Source of the DNA: Planctomycetota bacterium
GTDB taxonomy: Bacteria; Planctomycetota; Phycisphaerae; Phycisphaerales; SM1A02
Direction: 5' to 3'
DNA: 45,924 nucleotides
NCBI GenBank assembly: GCA_022564665.1
Contig: JADFKZ010000005.1
Coordinates: 1 to 45,924, forward strand
The position numbers and the translations under genes are program-made. The notes under the pieces are model-generated. The model worked only from the letters and a program-made list of their open reading frames with translations. It was not told the origin of the DNA and did no database searches. This document shows, in pieces, positions 33,374 to 40,822 of this stretch; within the stretch, counting starts at the first letter, position 1, and each line of letters starts with the position of its first letter.

Positions 33374-34546
33374 TCAAGCAGGGAGGCCGATCCCCCCTCG
33401 ACAGACCGCGAGGTGGTGCTCCAGTTCCCGTCGTTGGGGGGCTGAGAGCGATTCGGAGCCGGTGGCGAGTGCCTGGTCAAAAACCTCCCCTGCCGCGTCC
33501 AGGAGTTGCCCGAGACGGCCGCTGTGGGGGTCGTCGGCCGCCTTCCGGGCGGCGTGCTGTTCGTTGAGGGTGCGGCCCATCACGCCACGGCACCACGCCG
33601 CCGCGATCGCCGCCCGGTCAAGGGGCACGCTGGTCCGCCTGAGCCTCCCAAGCGCCCTCGCGGCCAGCGTCGGGCGATTGGCCATCGCCGCGGCGACCAT
33701 GAGCACCACCAGCGCCCGGACGCGGTACGCTGGGTCCCGGGCCAGCGCCGACATGCGGCGGATCGCCGTTGCGAATGACCCCAGCGAGAGCCACGCCGAC
33801 CCGGCGCGGGCGAGAGAGGCGGGCCGGCTGGTGGTGAGCCCGTCCAGGACCTCGCCCAGACGGTGCATGTCAGCGGTTTCTTCCAGGATGTCGATGAGTG
33901 CGCAGGTAATGGCGTCGTACTCGCTGCCGGTGGCCTCGGCCCTCGCTTTCGTGAGCATCTCCGACGCCTCCAGACGCCGGCCCTCGGCGATCAGGACGCG
34001 ACTCTGGAGAATCGCCCCGGGAGCCTCCATCTGCTGGAGCACCGCCCGCGCCCGCTCGACCCGTCCCGCCTTGAGCAGAGCGATCACCCGCTGTGTCTTG
34101 AGCCTGTCGCTGGCCTTTCGGGCGTCCGCCTGGCGAAAGAAGCCGGCGGCACGCAGGGGATCCCGTCGGCGAAGCGCGACGCGTCCGGCCAGCTCCAGGG
34201 CACCGGAGTGCTCGGGTCGCATGGCCAGCACCAACTTCAGCTCGTCACGGGCTTCATCGATTCTGCCCCTGTTGTACTGGGCGCGCGCCCGCAGCAGGGT
34301 CAAACCCGGATCCGTGGGTCGCCAGAGCAACCCCTGGGCAATCAGCGTCTCCGCCCCCTGGTTGTCCCCCTGGGCAAGCAGCATCTGGATCTTCAGCCTT
34401 CGTGCGGCGGGGCTACCGGGCAGGGCCAGGTACGCCCAGTCGATCGCCTCGCCGTCATCGAGCGCCGCGGCCTGAGCCGCCCGCAGCAGCCTGGCGGCCT
34501 CGGCCCGGCCGATCTCGTGTGCCGGACTGGATCTCGCGAGGGTCAT
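33374..34546 (-). CDS. Tetratricopeptide-repeat protein B
   Basis: 390 residues from ATG at 34546, which overlaps the stop of the preceding gene (ATGA). No signal peptide is visible. Degenerate TPR-like helical pairs run through the protein, e.g. GDNQGAETLIAQGLLWRPTDPG, GRIDEARDELKLVLAMRPEHSG and RDPLRAAGFFRQADARKASD. Alanine, arginine and leucine dominate. TPR arrays mediate protein-protein contact; no enzymatic domain is seen. It ends 37 bp before rpsD. Function unknown; a role alongside the other TPR gene is likely because of coupling. Confidence 0.8.
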   Translation of the reverse strand: MTLARSSPAHEIGRAEAARLLRAAQAAALDDGEAIDWAYLALPGSPAARRLKIQMLLAQGDNQGAETLIAQGLLWRPTDPGLTLLRARAQYNRGRIDEARDELKLVLAMRPEHSGALELAGRVALRRRDPLRAAGFFRQADARKASDRLKTQRVIALLKAGRVERARAVLQQMEAPGAILQSRVLIAEGRRLEASEMLTKARAEATGSEYDAITCALIDILEETADMHRLGEVLDGLTTSRPASLARAGSAWLSLGSFATAIRRMSALARDPAYRVRALVVLMVAAAMANRPTLAARALGRLRRTSVPLDRAAIAAAWCRGVMGRTLNEQHAARKAADDPHSGRLGQLLDAAGEVFDQALATGSESLSAPQRRELEHHLAVCRGGIGLPA

Positions 34547-35547
34547 GCGGCCCGTTCCCTGTGCTGGGGCTTGCGGCCGGTTGGACGCGGCTGGAGCGTC
34601 TCTGAGAGCAGGGCCAGCGACGCGGACATGGGGTTGAGCGTGAGCCCGTGCTGGGCCCAATGGCGTGCGGTATCGAGGTCGCCGAGCAGAATCGAGAGCC
34701 GGCTCATCGCTTCGCAGCCGTACGCCTCATCGAGCAGCTCGCCCAGCACCTGGGCGAGGGCCCGGCGGATCAGTCCAATGGTCCGAAGGTGTGGCCTGCG
34801 CTTCTGCGCTTCGACCAGCGTCCCGATCGCCGGCTCGTAGGTGAGCAGCTCCATCGCAAGGGCGTTGACCTCGCGGGGTGTGGGAACGGAGTCGGGGTCA
34901 AAAGCGGGCATGGCCAGAGACTCCAGGAGCACGCTGACCTCGGGCGTCTCTCTGGTCTCGACGGCGCCGGCGCTTTGCCGCAGGCTCCGCGCCCACACCT
35001 CCGCCTGCCCGTGGTTGCCACGGCACGTTGCCAGCAGCACCAGCACCTCGAGCGTCCTGGGGTCCTGAAAGTGTCTGAGGTTGCGCTGAAGCGCCCGGAC
35101 CGCCGCGGCATGATCGTGGCGCTGAGATTCCAGAAGCGCCAACAGGATGCGGGCATCTGGGGGGGCTGAGGAGCGCGCCGAGAAGCGGTGCAGTTCGAGG
35201 TGGGCTTCCTCCCGGGCCCCGAGACGGAGCAGGCATGCTGCCCTGAGCAACCTCAGGGAAGCCAGTTGTGTCCCACACGCGTCGATGATCCGTAACGTGG
35301 TACCCGGACGGCCTTCGGCCAGACGCAACCGGGCGAGGCATTCTGTCAGACGTGCGTGGCCCAGGGCAAGCCGCCCCGCCCGCCCCGCCAGGATTTTGGC
35401 GTGACCCATCCTTCCCCGAGCCATCGCCCGATCGATCCCGTCGGAGAGCCGACGGGCGACGCGGCGTGCGTGGGCGGCCCGGCGGCCGCGTGGAGAGGTG
35501 TCTCTCCGTGGCGGGCGCTGGCTGAGGCGGGCGAGCAGGCCAGGCAT
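34543..35547 (-). CDS. Tetratricopeptide-repeat protein A
   Basis: 334 residues. The N-terminus is very basic (RRDTSPRGRRAAHARRVARR) and without a signal peptide. Helical repeat units follow, such as HARLTECLARLRLAEGRPGTT, EVLVLLATCRGNHGQAEVWA and the best TPR, LGDLDTARHWAQHGLTLNPMSAS, near the end. Low similarity between units makes family assignment weak. Its stop overlaps the start of TPR protein B. The start could be later than 35547; the extreme arginine content of the first 35 residues is unusual. Upstream is a 643-bp repeat-filled gap. Confidence 0.72.
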   Translation of the reverse strand: MPGLLARLSQRPPRRDTSPRGRRAAHARRVARRLSDGIDRAMARGRMGHAKILAGRAGRLALGHARLTECLARLRLAEGRPGTTLRIIDACGTQLASLRLLRAACLLRLGAREEAHLELHRFSARSSAPPDARILLALLESQRHDHAAAVRALQRNLRHFQDPRTLEVLVLLATCRGNHGQAEVWARSLRQSAGAVETRETPEVSVLLESLAMPAFDPDSVPTPREVNALAMELLTYEPAIGTLVEAQKRRPHLRTIGLIRRALAQVLGELLDEAYGCEAMSRLSILLGDLDTARHWAQHGLTLNPMSASLALLSETLQPRPTGRKPQHRERAA

Positions 35548-35665
35548 GTGGAGGCTCTCTCAAAGAGGGGCCGGGTCCCGGAGGCGGGGATCAGGTGGTG
35601 TAATCGGACCATCCGCCCGCCGGGTTGAGCCCCGCGACTGAAACAGCGTGGGCCACCAAGAAGAG

Positions 35666-35890
35666 GGCTGTCAGCTGTCAGCTGTCGCCCGGAGGTGTGC
35701 CGACCGCCGAAGAAGGCGAAGAATCACCGCGGAGGGCCGCGGAGAAGAGCAGGGTTCAGGAGTGGGGGCTCGCCGGTCTCCCGAACCCCTGCTGAAGAGA
35801 CCGTCAACCGTCAGCTATCAGCCGGAGTCGGCATTTCTCTGGGTGGCTGGGGCTGAGTCCCGATGGAATCGGGACGAAGCCCCGGTCTTT
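35666..35890 (+). repeat. Longest composite of the modular repeat (E-F-A-C-E-B)
   Basis: Within one stretch: CTGTCAGCTGTCAGCTGTCG (E), GGAGGTGTGCCGACCGCCG (F), GAAGGCGAAGAATCACCGCG (A), CAGGGTTCAGGAGTGGG with CCCGAACCCC (C), GTCAGCTATCAGCC (E) and GGGTGGCTGGGGCTGAGTCC with GACGAAGCCCCGGTCTTTT (B, hairpin followed by TTTT). It lies between two minus-strand genes, so unlike most copies it is not behind a co-oriented stop codon. The whole gap 35548-36190 has no plausible gene. Confidence 0.75.
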
Positions 35891-35917
35891 TCGTTGATGG
35901 ACCACCATGACATCGTC

Positions 35918-35997
35918 GCGCACGGTCTGGCGTCCTGGCGCACACGTTGGTGTTCTAGCGCACAGGTTGGCGTCCTGGCGCACAGGCTGGCGTCTTG
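35918..35997 (+). repeat. Tandem repeat, four 20-bp units
   Basis: Units GCGCACGGTCTGGCGTCCTG, GCGCACACGTTGGTGTTCTA, GCGCACAGGTTGGCGTCCTG and GCGCACAGGCTGGCGTCTTG follow without gaps. Unique spacers are absent, so this is not CRISPR. Confidence 0.85.
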
Positions 35998-36010
35998 CGC
36001 GGAGAAAAGA

Positions 36011-36062
36011 GCAGGGTCCAGGTTTCAGCATATCGTCCCGAACCCCGAACCCCTGACTCCTC
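36011..36062. repeat. Dispersed repeat block C
   Basis: AGGGTCCAGGTTTCAGCAT followed by CCCGAACCCCGAACCCCTG, matching 13791-13850 and 35752-35798, with a degenerate copy at 6240-6291. The two halves are roughly inverted, so the block can form a loose hairpin. Confidence 0.55.
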
Positions 36063-36141
36063 AGCAAAAGGAGCTCAACACGGAGTGCCGACGAGAAATA
36101 GGCCGTTCGCCATCGGCTGGAGCAGAGCCGGATGCGTTCTT

Positions 36142-36187
36142 GCCGACAGCCGACAGCCGACAGCCGACAGCCGACAGCCGACAGCCC
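36142..36187 (+). repeat. 7-bp tandem repeat (GCCGACA) just behind purF
   Basis: Six full GCCGACA units run from 36142 to 36183, ending 7 bp before the purF stop codon at 36191. The unit resembles block E (GACAGCTGACAGC), so it may be an expanded E block. Confidence 0.85.
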
Positions 36188-36190
36188 CTC

Positions 36191-38107
36191 TTAGTACGCC
36201 CGCGCCTCGCACGCCGCCCGCCAGTTGAGGTATGAGGTGTTGACGACCCGGTACCCGCCCGGCGTGGGGTAGTCGCCGGTGAAGTACCAGTCCCCGGAAT
36301 GATTGCGGATGGCCGATCGCAGACCGTCGACGCTCTGGTAGATGATCTGAACCTCGCCCGACCAGTTCAACGACGGGGGGCGGACGAGCTGCGAGATCTT
36401 CGCGGAGAGCGCCTGGAGCGTGAAGGGCTCGTAGATCGCCTTCACCGGGTTGGTCATCTTGTCAGGGGCGAGCTTCACCTGCTCCTGGCAGCGGGCCGCG
36501 ACCTCTTCGAGAACCTGCTCTTGGCCGCGCTCCTCCAGAAGCGCCACGGCGGCCTGGAAAGCGACGAACCGGCCAAACTGGCTCATGTCGATCCCGTAGC
36601 AGTCCGGGTACATGATCGGTGGAGCTGAGCTGACGATGATGATCCGTCGAGGGTTGAGCCGGCTGAGCATGGTGATGATCGATTCCCTCAGCGTTGTCCC
36701 CCGCACGATGGAGTCGTCGACCACGACCAGGGTGTCGTGGGGTCTCAGCACGCCGCGGGTGATGTCGTAGATGTGGAGCATCAGGTCGCTGCGCGCGGCG
36801 TCGTGGGTGATGAACGTCCTGAGCCGCTGGTCCTTATGCGCGACTTTCTCGGTGCGGAGGCGGCCGTCGAGCAGTCGCTCGAGATCCACGTCGCCCGCCG
36901 TCCCCTCTTGGATCCGCTGCCGCAGCTCGTCGACGCGGCGGTGGCAGTTGAGCCGGTCGATTTCCTCGACGAGCCCGATGTACGCCGCCTCTGCCGTGTT
37001 GGGTATGTAGCTGAAGACGGTGTTTGGGAGGTCATTGTCCAGGGCCGCGAGCACGGGGGCTGCCAGGTTCCGGCCCAACGCCTTGCGTTCCTGGTAGATG
37101 GCCGGGTCGTTGCCGCGGCTGAAGTAGATCCGCTCGAAGGTACACTGCCGTTGAGGCAGCGGGGGTGTAAAGCGTGGTGTGTCGATCCGCCCGTCCCGCT
37201 TGATGATCAGGACGTGGCCCGGCGGGATCGGCTCGATCTTGTCGGGCTCGACGTCGAAGACGTTGGCCAGGGCCGCCCGCTCCGAGGCGGCGGCGACGAC
37301 CTCCTCGTCGATGTAAAAGTACCCCGGACGAATTCCGACCGGATCGCGGCAGGCGAAGGCGTCGCCGTTTCCCAGCGCGCCGACGAAGACGTATCCGCCG
37401 TCCCATTCCTCAGCCGCCTTGGAGAGGATGCGGGCCAGGTCGAGCTGCCGGGAAGTTTCAAGGGCGAGCTGGCGTCCCTCGAAAGCGCGCAGCGACCCCG
37501 GTCCCATCGTGGCCCGCAGGTACTCGTGCTCCCGATCCAGGCAGTAGCCGATACGCTCGAGGATCACCTGGGTGTCGGAGTCGCCGATGGGGTTCAACCC
37601 GGCCTCCACGAGCTGGTCGAATAGCTGGCGGGAGTTGGTCATGTTGAAATTGCCCGCCAGGGCCAGGTTCCGGCTAGCGGTGTTGTTCGTTCGCAGGTAG
37701 GGGTGGCAGTTGGCCAACTCGTAGCCTGCGTGCGTTCCGTAGCGGAGGTGTCCCAGATACACCTCGCCGAGGAACGCGCACCGCTGCTTGAGCTCGATGT
37801 CGCTTTGGGCCTCGATATCCTCCGCGGTCAGGTCGTCGACGTTCTTCATCACGGTGTCGAAGACCCGCTCGATCGCGTTGTGCTTGTCGGAGCGAATCCG
37901 CTTGATGTACTCCGCCCCGGGGGGCATGTCGAACTTTACGACGGCCACGCCCGCCCCGTCCTGACCGCGGTTGTGCTGCTTTTCCATCAGCAGGTAGAGC
38001 CGGCGCAGCCCCCAGGCCGGGTCGCCGTAACGTCGGCCGTAATAGCTGAGGGGTTTTTGCAGCCGCACGAGGGCCAGACCGCAATGGTGTCCGATGCGAT
38101 CGCTCAC
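36191..38107 (-). CDS. purF: Amidophosphoribosyltransferase, long form
   Basis: 638 residues from GTG at 38107, which overlaps the stop of the hydrolase gene (GTGA). A short propeptide MSDRIGHH precedes C9, the expected N-terminal nucleophile of the class II glutaminase, then LYLLMEKQHNRGQDGAGV, YLGHLRYGTHAG and GNFNMTN. The phosphoribosyltransferase domain has the PRPP loop TLVVVDDSIVRGTTLRES (459-476). The enzyme makes phosphoribosylamine, the first step of purine synthesis. It is about 130 residues longer than the E. coli type, with extra segments near 60-110 and 380-430, as in the Bacteroidetes-like form. No other pur gene is near. Its 3' flank holds the tandem repeats. Confidence 0.95.
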   Translation of the reverse strand: MSDRIGHHCGLALVRLQKPLSYYGRRYGDPAWGLRRLYLLMEKQHNRGQDGAGVAVVKFDMPPGAEYIKRIRSDKHNAIERVFDTVMKNVDDLTAEDIEAQSDIELKQRCAFLGEVYLGHLRYGTHAGYELANCHPYLRTNNTASRNLALAGNFNMTNSRQLFDQLVEAGLNPIGDSDTQVILERIGYCLDREHEYLRATMGPGSLRAFEGRQLALETSRQLDLARILSKAAEEWDGGYVFVGALGNGDAFACRDPVGIRPGYFYIDEEVVAAASERAALANVFDVEPDKIEPIPPGHVLIIKRDGRIDTPRFTPPLPQRQCTFERIYFSRGNDPAIYQERKALGRNLAAPVLAALDNDLPNTVFSYIPNTAEAAYIGLVEEIDRLNCHRRVDELRQRIQEGTAGDVDLERLLDGRLRTEKVAHKDQRLRTFITHDAARSDLMLHIYDITRGVLRPHDTLVVVDDSIVRGTTLRESIITMLSRLNPRRIIIVSSAPPIMYPDCYGIDMSQFGRFVAFQAAVALLEERGQEQVLEEVAARCQEQVKLAPDKMTNPVKAIYEPFTLQALSAKISQLVRPPSLNWSGEVQIIYQSVDGLRSAIRNHSGDWYFTGDYPTPGGYRVVNTSYLNWRAACEARAY

Positions 38108-38937
38108 TGGCGCGCTAGGGTAGGCGGGCACGCCGACGTTGTCGCCGGGGACCCAAGGTGAAGGAGCCCGGTGGGCTGGTACTGGCTTGTGATGGAGATC
38201 TTGCCCAGCAGGTGGGGGGCCGCTCGCGCAAAGAGGCCTCGGATGAGCCGCGGGTCGTTGCACTGCCGCGACAGGTGCAGCAGCACGATGTGATCGACCT
38301 CGGAGTTGGCGTCGACGGCAAGGACCGCCTCCAGGGCCTGCTGGTTGGAAAGATGCCCCAGCCCGCCCATGATCCGCCGCTTGAGAAAGGCCGGCCGGTG
38401 GGAGCCCATCTGCATCGAACGGTCGTAGTTGGACTCGATCGCCAGGGCCGACACGCCGGCGAACCGCTGGGGCAGGGTCTCCGGGACCCTGCCGAGGTCG
38501 GTGGCAAATCCCAGCCTGATGCCGCCGTGGTCGATGAGGAAGCCCACAGAGCCCAGTTCGTCGTGGGGCAGCCAGAGGGGTTCGACGACGGTCCGCGGCC
38601 CCAACGAGAAGGTGCCGTCAAAGGGTTCAGCGAGGTCCGCCGCAAGGCCTGCCCCCAGCGCTGGACGCAGGTGCCGCCTGGACAGACGCCAGCGGATACC
38701 GTGCCGCCTGGCCGCCTTCCGCCATCCGGGGTGTAAGTGGTCGCAGTCGGGGTGGGTGAGCAGGATCTCGCTGATATCCGCCCCTGAGACGCCCAGGGGC
38801 CTCAGCCGCCGTAGGGTCTCGCGCGGCGATAGCCCGGCATCGATGAGAACGTGCCAGGGTTGCCGGGGGCCGTCGAGCACAAGCAGCGTGCAGTTGCCGG
38901 CGGAACCGCTGCCGAGGACCGAAAAAGAAAGGGACAT
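38104..38937 (-). CDS. WalJ/YycJ-like metallo-beta-lactamase-fold hydrolase
   Basis: 277 residues from ATG at 38937 (a longer frame starts at 38973). The opening SFSVLGSGSAGNCTLLV and VLIDAGLSPRETLRRL are typical of the WalJ/YycJ branch. The metal motif is LTHPDCDHLHP: the family norm HxHxDH is HPDCDH here, with Asp at the second His. Later ligands appear in WLPHDELGS, FATDLG and the HLSRQC block near the C-terminus. Members are metal-dependent hydrolases, in some cases linked to nucleic-acid or cell-wall processes. It is coupled to purF by a 4-nt overlap. The substrate is unknown. Confidence 0.87.
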   Translation of the reverse strand: MSLSFSVLGSGSAGNCTLLVLDGPRQPWHVLIDAGLSPRETLRRLRPLGVSGADISEILLTHPDCDHLHPGWRKAARRHGIRWRLSRRHLRPALGAGLAADLAEPFDGTFSLGPRTVVEPLWLPHDELGSVGFLIDHGGIRLGFATDLGRVPETLPQRFAGVSALAIESNYDRSMQMGSHRPAFLKRRIMGGLGHLSNQQALEAVLAVDANSEVDHIVLLHLSRQCNDPRLIRGLFARAAPHLLGKISITSQYQPTGLLHLGSPATTSACPPTLARQ

Positions 38938-38986
38938 GCCTTTGTCCAGGGGTTGGGTGTCGTGAGTGTACACAGGCGAGTGGCGA

Positions 38987-39032
38987 AGGGTTCAGGGTTC
39001 CTAACCCGCCGCATTCCTGAACCCTGAACCCT
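38987..39032. repeat. 14-bp inverted repeat of GGGTTCA units (block C variant)
   Basis: AGGGTTCAGGGTTC at 38987-39000 and GAACCCTGAACCCT at 39019-39032 are exact reverse complements with an 18-nt loop; CTGAACTCTGAAC continues the right side. It lies between the divergent hydrolase and lipB genes, so unlike other copies it is in a promoter region. Confidence 0.8.
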
Positions 39033-39077
39033 GAACTCTGAACGGTACCCTCACCTCCAAGCCTATCCTTTTTGCGC

Positions 39078-39836
39078 ATGAGTGGTCTCGATACACCCAT
39101 GACGGCCCCCATCGACCTCGTTGTTCGCGATCTCGGAGAGATCACCTACGCCGAGGCGTGCGTGTTGCAGAGGGACCTCCAGCGGCGGGTGATCGAGTCG
39201 CGGGGGGCGCCGGGCGGCGAGCGGCGGATGTACCTGCTGCTTCTGGAGCACGTGCCGCCCGTTATCACCATCTCGCGTCGCCGCGTGGCTCCGCGCCACC
39301 TGCTTGCGGGCGGTGACCAACTCGCGGCCGCCGGAGTCGAGGTTGCCCGGACCGACCGTGGCGGGGATATCACATACCACGGGCCCGGCCAGCTCGTGGT
39401 CTATCCGATCCTGGACCTCAACACGCTCGGGTTACGGCTCCACGGCTACATGCGTTTCCTGGAGCAGATCGCCATCGATACGGTCGGGTCCTTTAGGATT
39501 CCAGCGCGGCGTGATCCGACCGGGACGGGGGTATGGGTTACGGGGAAGGACGGCGCCACGGAGCGACGAAGGGAGGGCGGGAAAATCTGTGCGATGGGGG
39601 TTCGCATCTCGCGGTGGGTGTCCATGCACGGGCTGGCGCTGAACGTGACGACCGACCTCGACCACTTCGACCTGATTGTCCCATGCGGCCTCTCGGGTGT
39701 GTCCGTCACCAGCATGGAACGCGAGCTCGGCGACGCCTGCCCCGCGATGCAGGACGTCAAAGACAGGATGAGCGAGCTGTTCAAGATCGCTGTGGCGCGC
39801 CTGACAGCTGACAGCGCTGTTTCGAGCGCTCCGTAG
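39078..39836 (+). CDS. lipB: Octanoyl-[acyl carrier protein]:protein N-octanoyltransferase
   Basis: 252 residues. ATG at 39078 is taken as the start; TTG at 39072 and ATG at 39099 are alternatives. Features: RTDRGGDITYHGPGQLVVYP (substrate channel), GGKICAMGVRISRWVSMHGL with the catalytic lysine, and IVPCGLSGVSVTSM with the catalytic cysteine. LipB moves octanoate from ACP to lipoyl domains; LipA, which completes lipoate, is not in the window. The last dozen residues, around LTADSAVSSAP, are encoded by repeat sequence (CTGACAGCTGACAGC then CTCCGTAGCGGCC), so the natural end was probably altered. It converges on the ompH-like gene. Confidence 0.95.
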   Translation: MSGLDTPMTAPIDLVVRDLGEITYAEACVLQRDLQRRVIESRGAPGGERRMYLLLLEHVPPVITISRRRVAPRHLLAGGDQLAAAGVEVARTDRGGDITYHGPGQLVVYPILDLNTLGLRLHGYMRFLEQIAIDTVGSFRIPARRDPTGTGVWVTGKDGATERRREGGKICAMGVRISRWVSMHGLALNVTTDLDHFDLIVPCGLSGVSVTSMERELGDACPAMQDVKDRMSELFKIAVARLTADSAVSSAP

Positions 39837-39837
39837 C

Positions 39838-39930
39838 GGCCTGAACCCTGCTCTCTTCTCAGCGGTCCTCCGCGTGCTCCGCGGTGAATCTTCGCCTTCC
39901 TCGGCGGCCGGCACAGCCGGCCCTACCTTC
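39838..39930 (-). repeat. Modular 3'-flank repeat (F-A-C) behind the ompH-like gene
   Basis: From the ompH stop on the minus strand: GTAGGGCCGGCTGTGCCGGC (F; a 7-bp GGCCGGC/GCCGGCC hairpin with loop at 39906-39922), GAAGGCGAAGATTCACCGCG (A), CAGGGTTCAGG (C). Same order as behind the prenyltransferase gene at 13724. Confidence 0.7.
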
Positions 39931-40629
39931 CTATTCCACCGCCAATTCCTCAAGCACCTCGTCTGTCATATTCAGCGCCTCGGGGTACTTCACCGCGATC
40001 CGCGCCCGCACGGCGATGTACGCCTGTGCCGGGTTCTGGGTGAGGAAATCGTTGTCGGTGGGGATGAATCGGAAAACGAGGTCGATCTGCCGGCGCTCGG
40101 CCACCACCTCGACTGCGGCGACGAGATCGCGATAGGCGTCCTCGATCTGATCGGCTAAGAGTTTTTGCATGCGGCGGCCGCGCTCGATCCGCCAGCGCTC
40201 GACTTCCTCGCTGAACCGTCTCGCCTCGGGGGAGGCGCGGTCGAAGTCGGGCTGCTCGCCCATTGCCTGCATCCGCTGCGAGATCTCCTCGTCGATCGCC
40301 CGGATCTCCTCTTCGAGCTCCCTGCGCTGATCGACGTACTGCTCCGCTTCCAGGAGCGGCCCCAGGGTTCTACCGACATGGACGAAGCCAATCGAGAAGA
40401 CCCGGGCATGCTCGTTGTCCGCCCACGCCAGCCGTCCGGACTTGTTGCGGAGGACCAGCGAGTGTTCGTCGTCGGTCAGCGTCAGCGATTCGGCGGGGCC
40501 CAGTTGCGCCCCGTCCCCTGCGGCGGCGGCGTGGAGGGTGCCCTCACCGCGTTCAATCGCCGCCGAGAGGTTGATCGCGAGCAGGAGTGCCAGGACACCG
40601 TAGATGATCGTGCGTTCGGTGGTTCTCAT
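39931..40629 (-). CDS. OmpH/Skp-like periplasmic chaperone family protein
   Basis: 232 residues from ATG at 40629. The N-terminus has a signal or anchor IIYGVLALLLAINLSAAI (10-27). After a short beta segment (ARVFSIGFVHVGRTLGPLL, resembling the start of Skp) there is a long charged coiled coil, about 100-190, rich in Glu/Arg (LEEEIRAIDEEISQRM, FSEEVERWRIERGRRMQ). It ends with VFRFIPTDNDFLTQNPAQAY and a short tail. Skp binds unfolded outer-membrane proteins in the periplasm. The unusual part is an N-terminal insertion of about 45 residues before the Skp-like core. It could cooperate with LptD and the PpiD-like protein; this is inference. Confidence 0.78.
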   Translation of the reverse strand: MRTTERTIIYGVLALLLAINLSAAIERGEGTLHAAAAGDGAQLGPAESLTLTDDEHSLVLRNKSGRLAWADNEHARVFSIGFVHVGRTLGPLLEAEQYVDQRRELEEEIRAIDEEISQRMQAMGEQPDFDRASPEARRFSEEVERWRIERGRRMQKLLADQIEDAYRDLVAAVEVVAERRQIDLVFRFIPTDNDFLTQNPAQAYIAVRARIAVKYPEALNMTDEVLEELAVE

Positions 40630-40822
40630 GGGATTGATCCATACAGAGCGGCGGAGCGATGAAGAGAATCGATGAGGCATTGGGCGCAGCCGTGAAGGCC
40701 TCAGCCGCGCAGGCCCACAGCCGCGCCCGGCAGGACGCCAAGCGGCGTGAGAATACGGATGCCAAGCGGCTGACAGAACAAGAGTGACGAGTGATTCGGC
40801 AACTGATAGCTGATAGCTCTCT

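Noticed and set aside
35918-35997. CRISPR array
   Set aside because: The 20-bp units are directly adjacent with no unique spacers, and no cas genes are in the window.
40659-40787. Plus-strand 42-codon open frame between ompH-like and lepA genes
   Set aside because: A GGAG lies too close to the ATG, a 28-bp dispersed segment makes up part of it, and the product is a simple charged helix with no family; not enough to call a gene.
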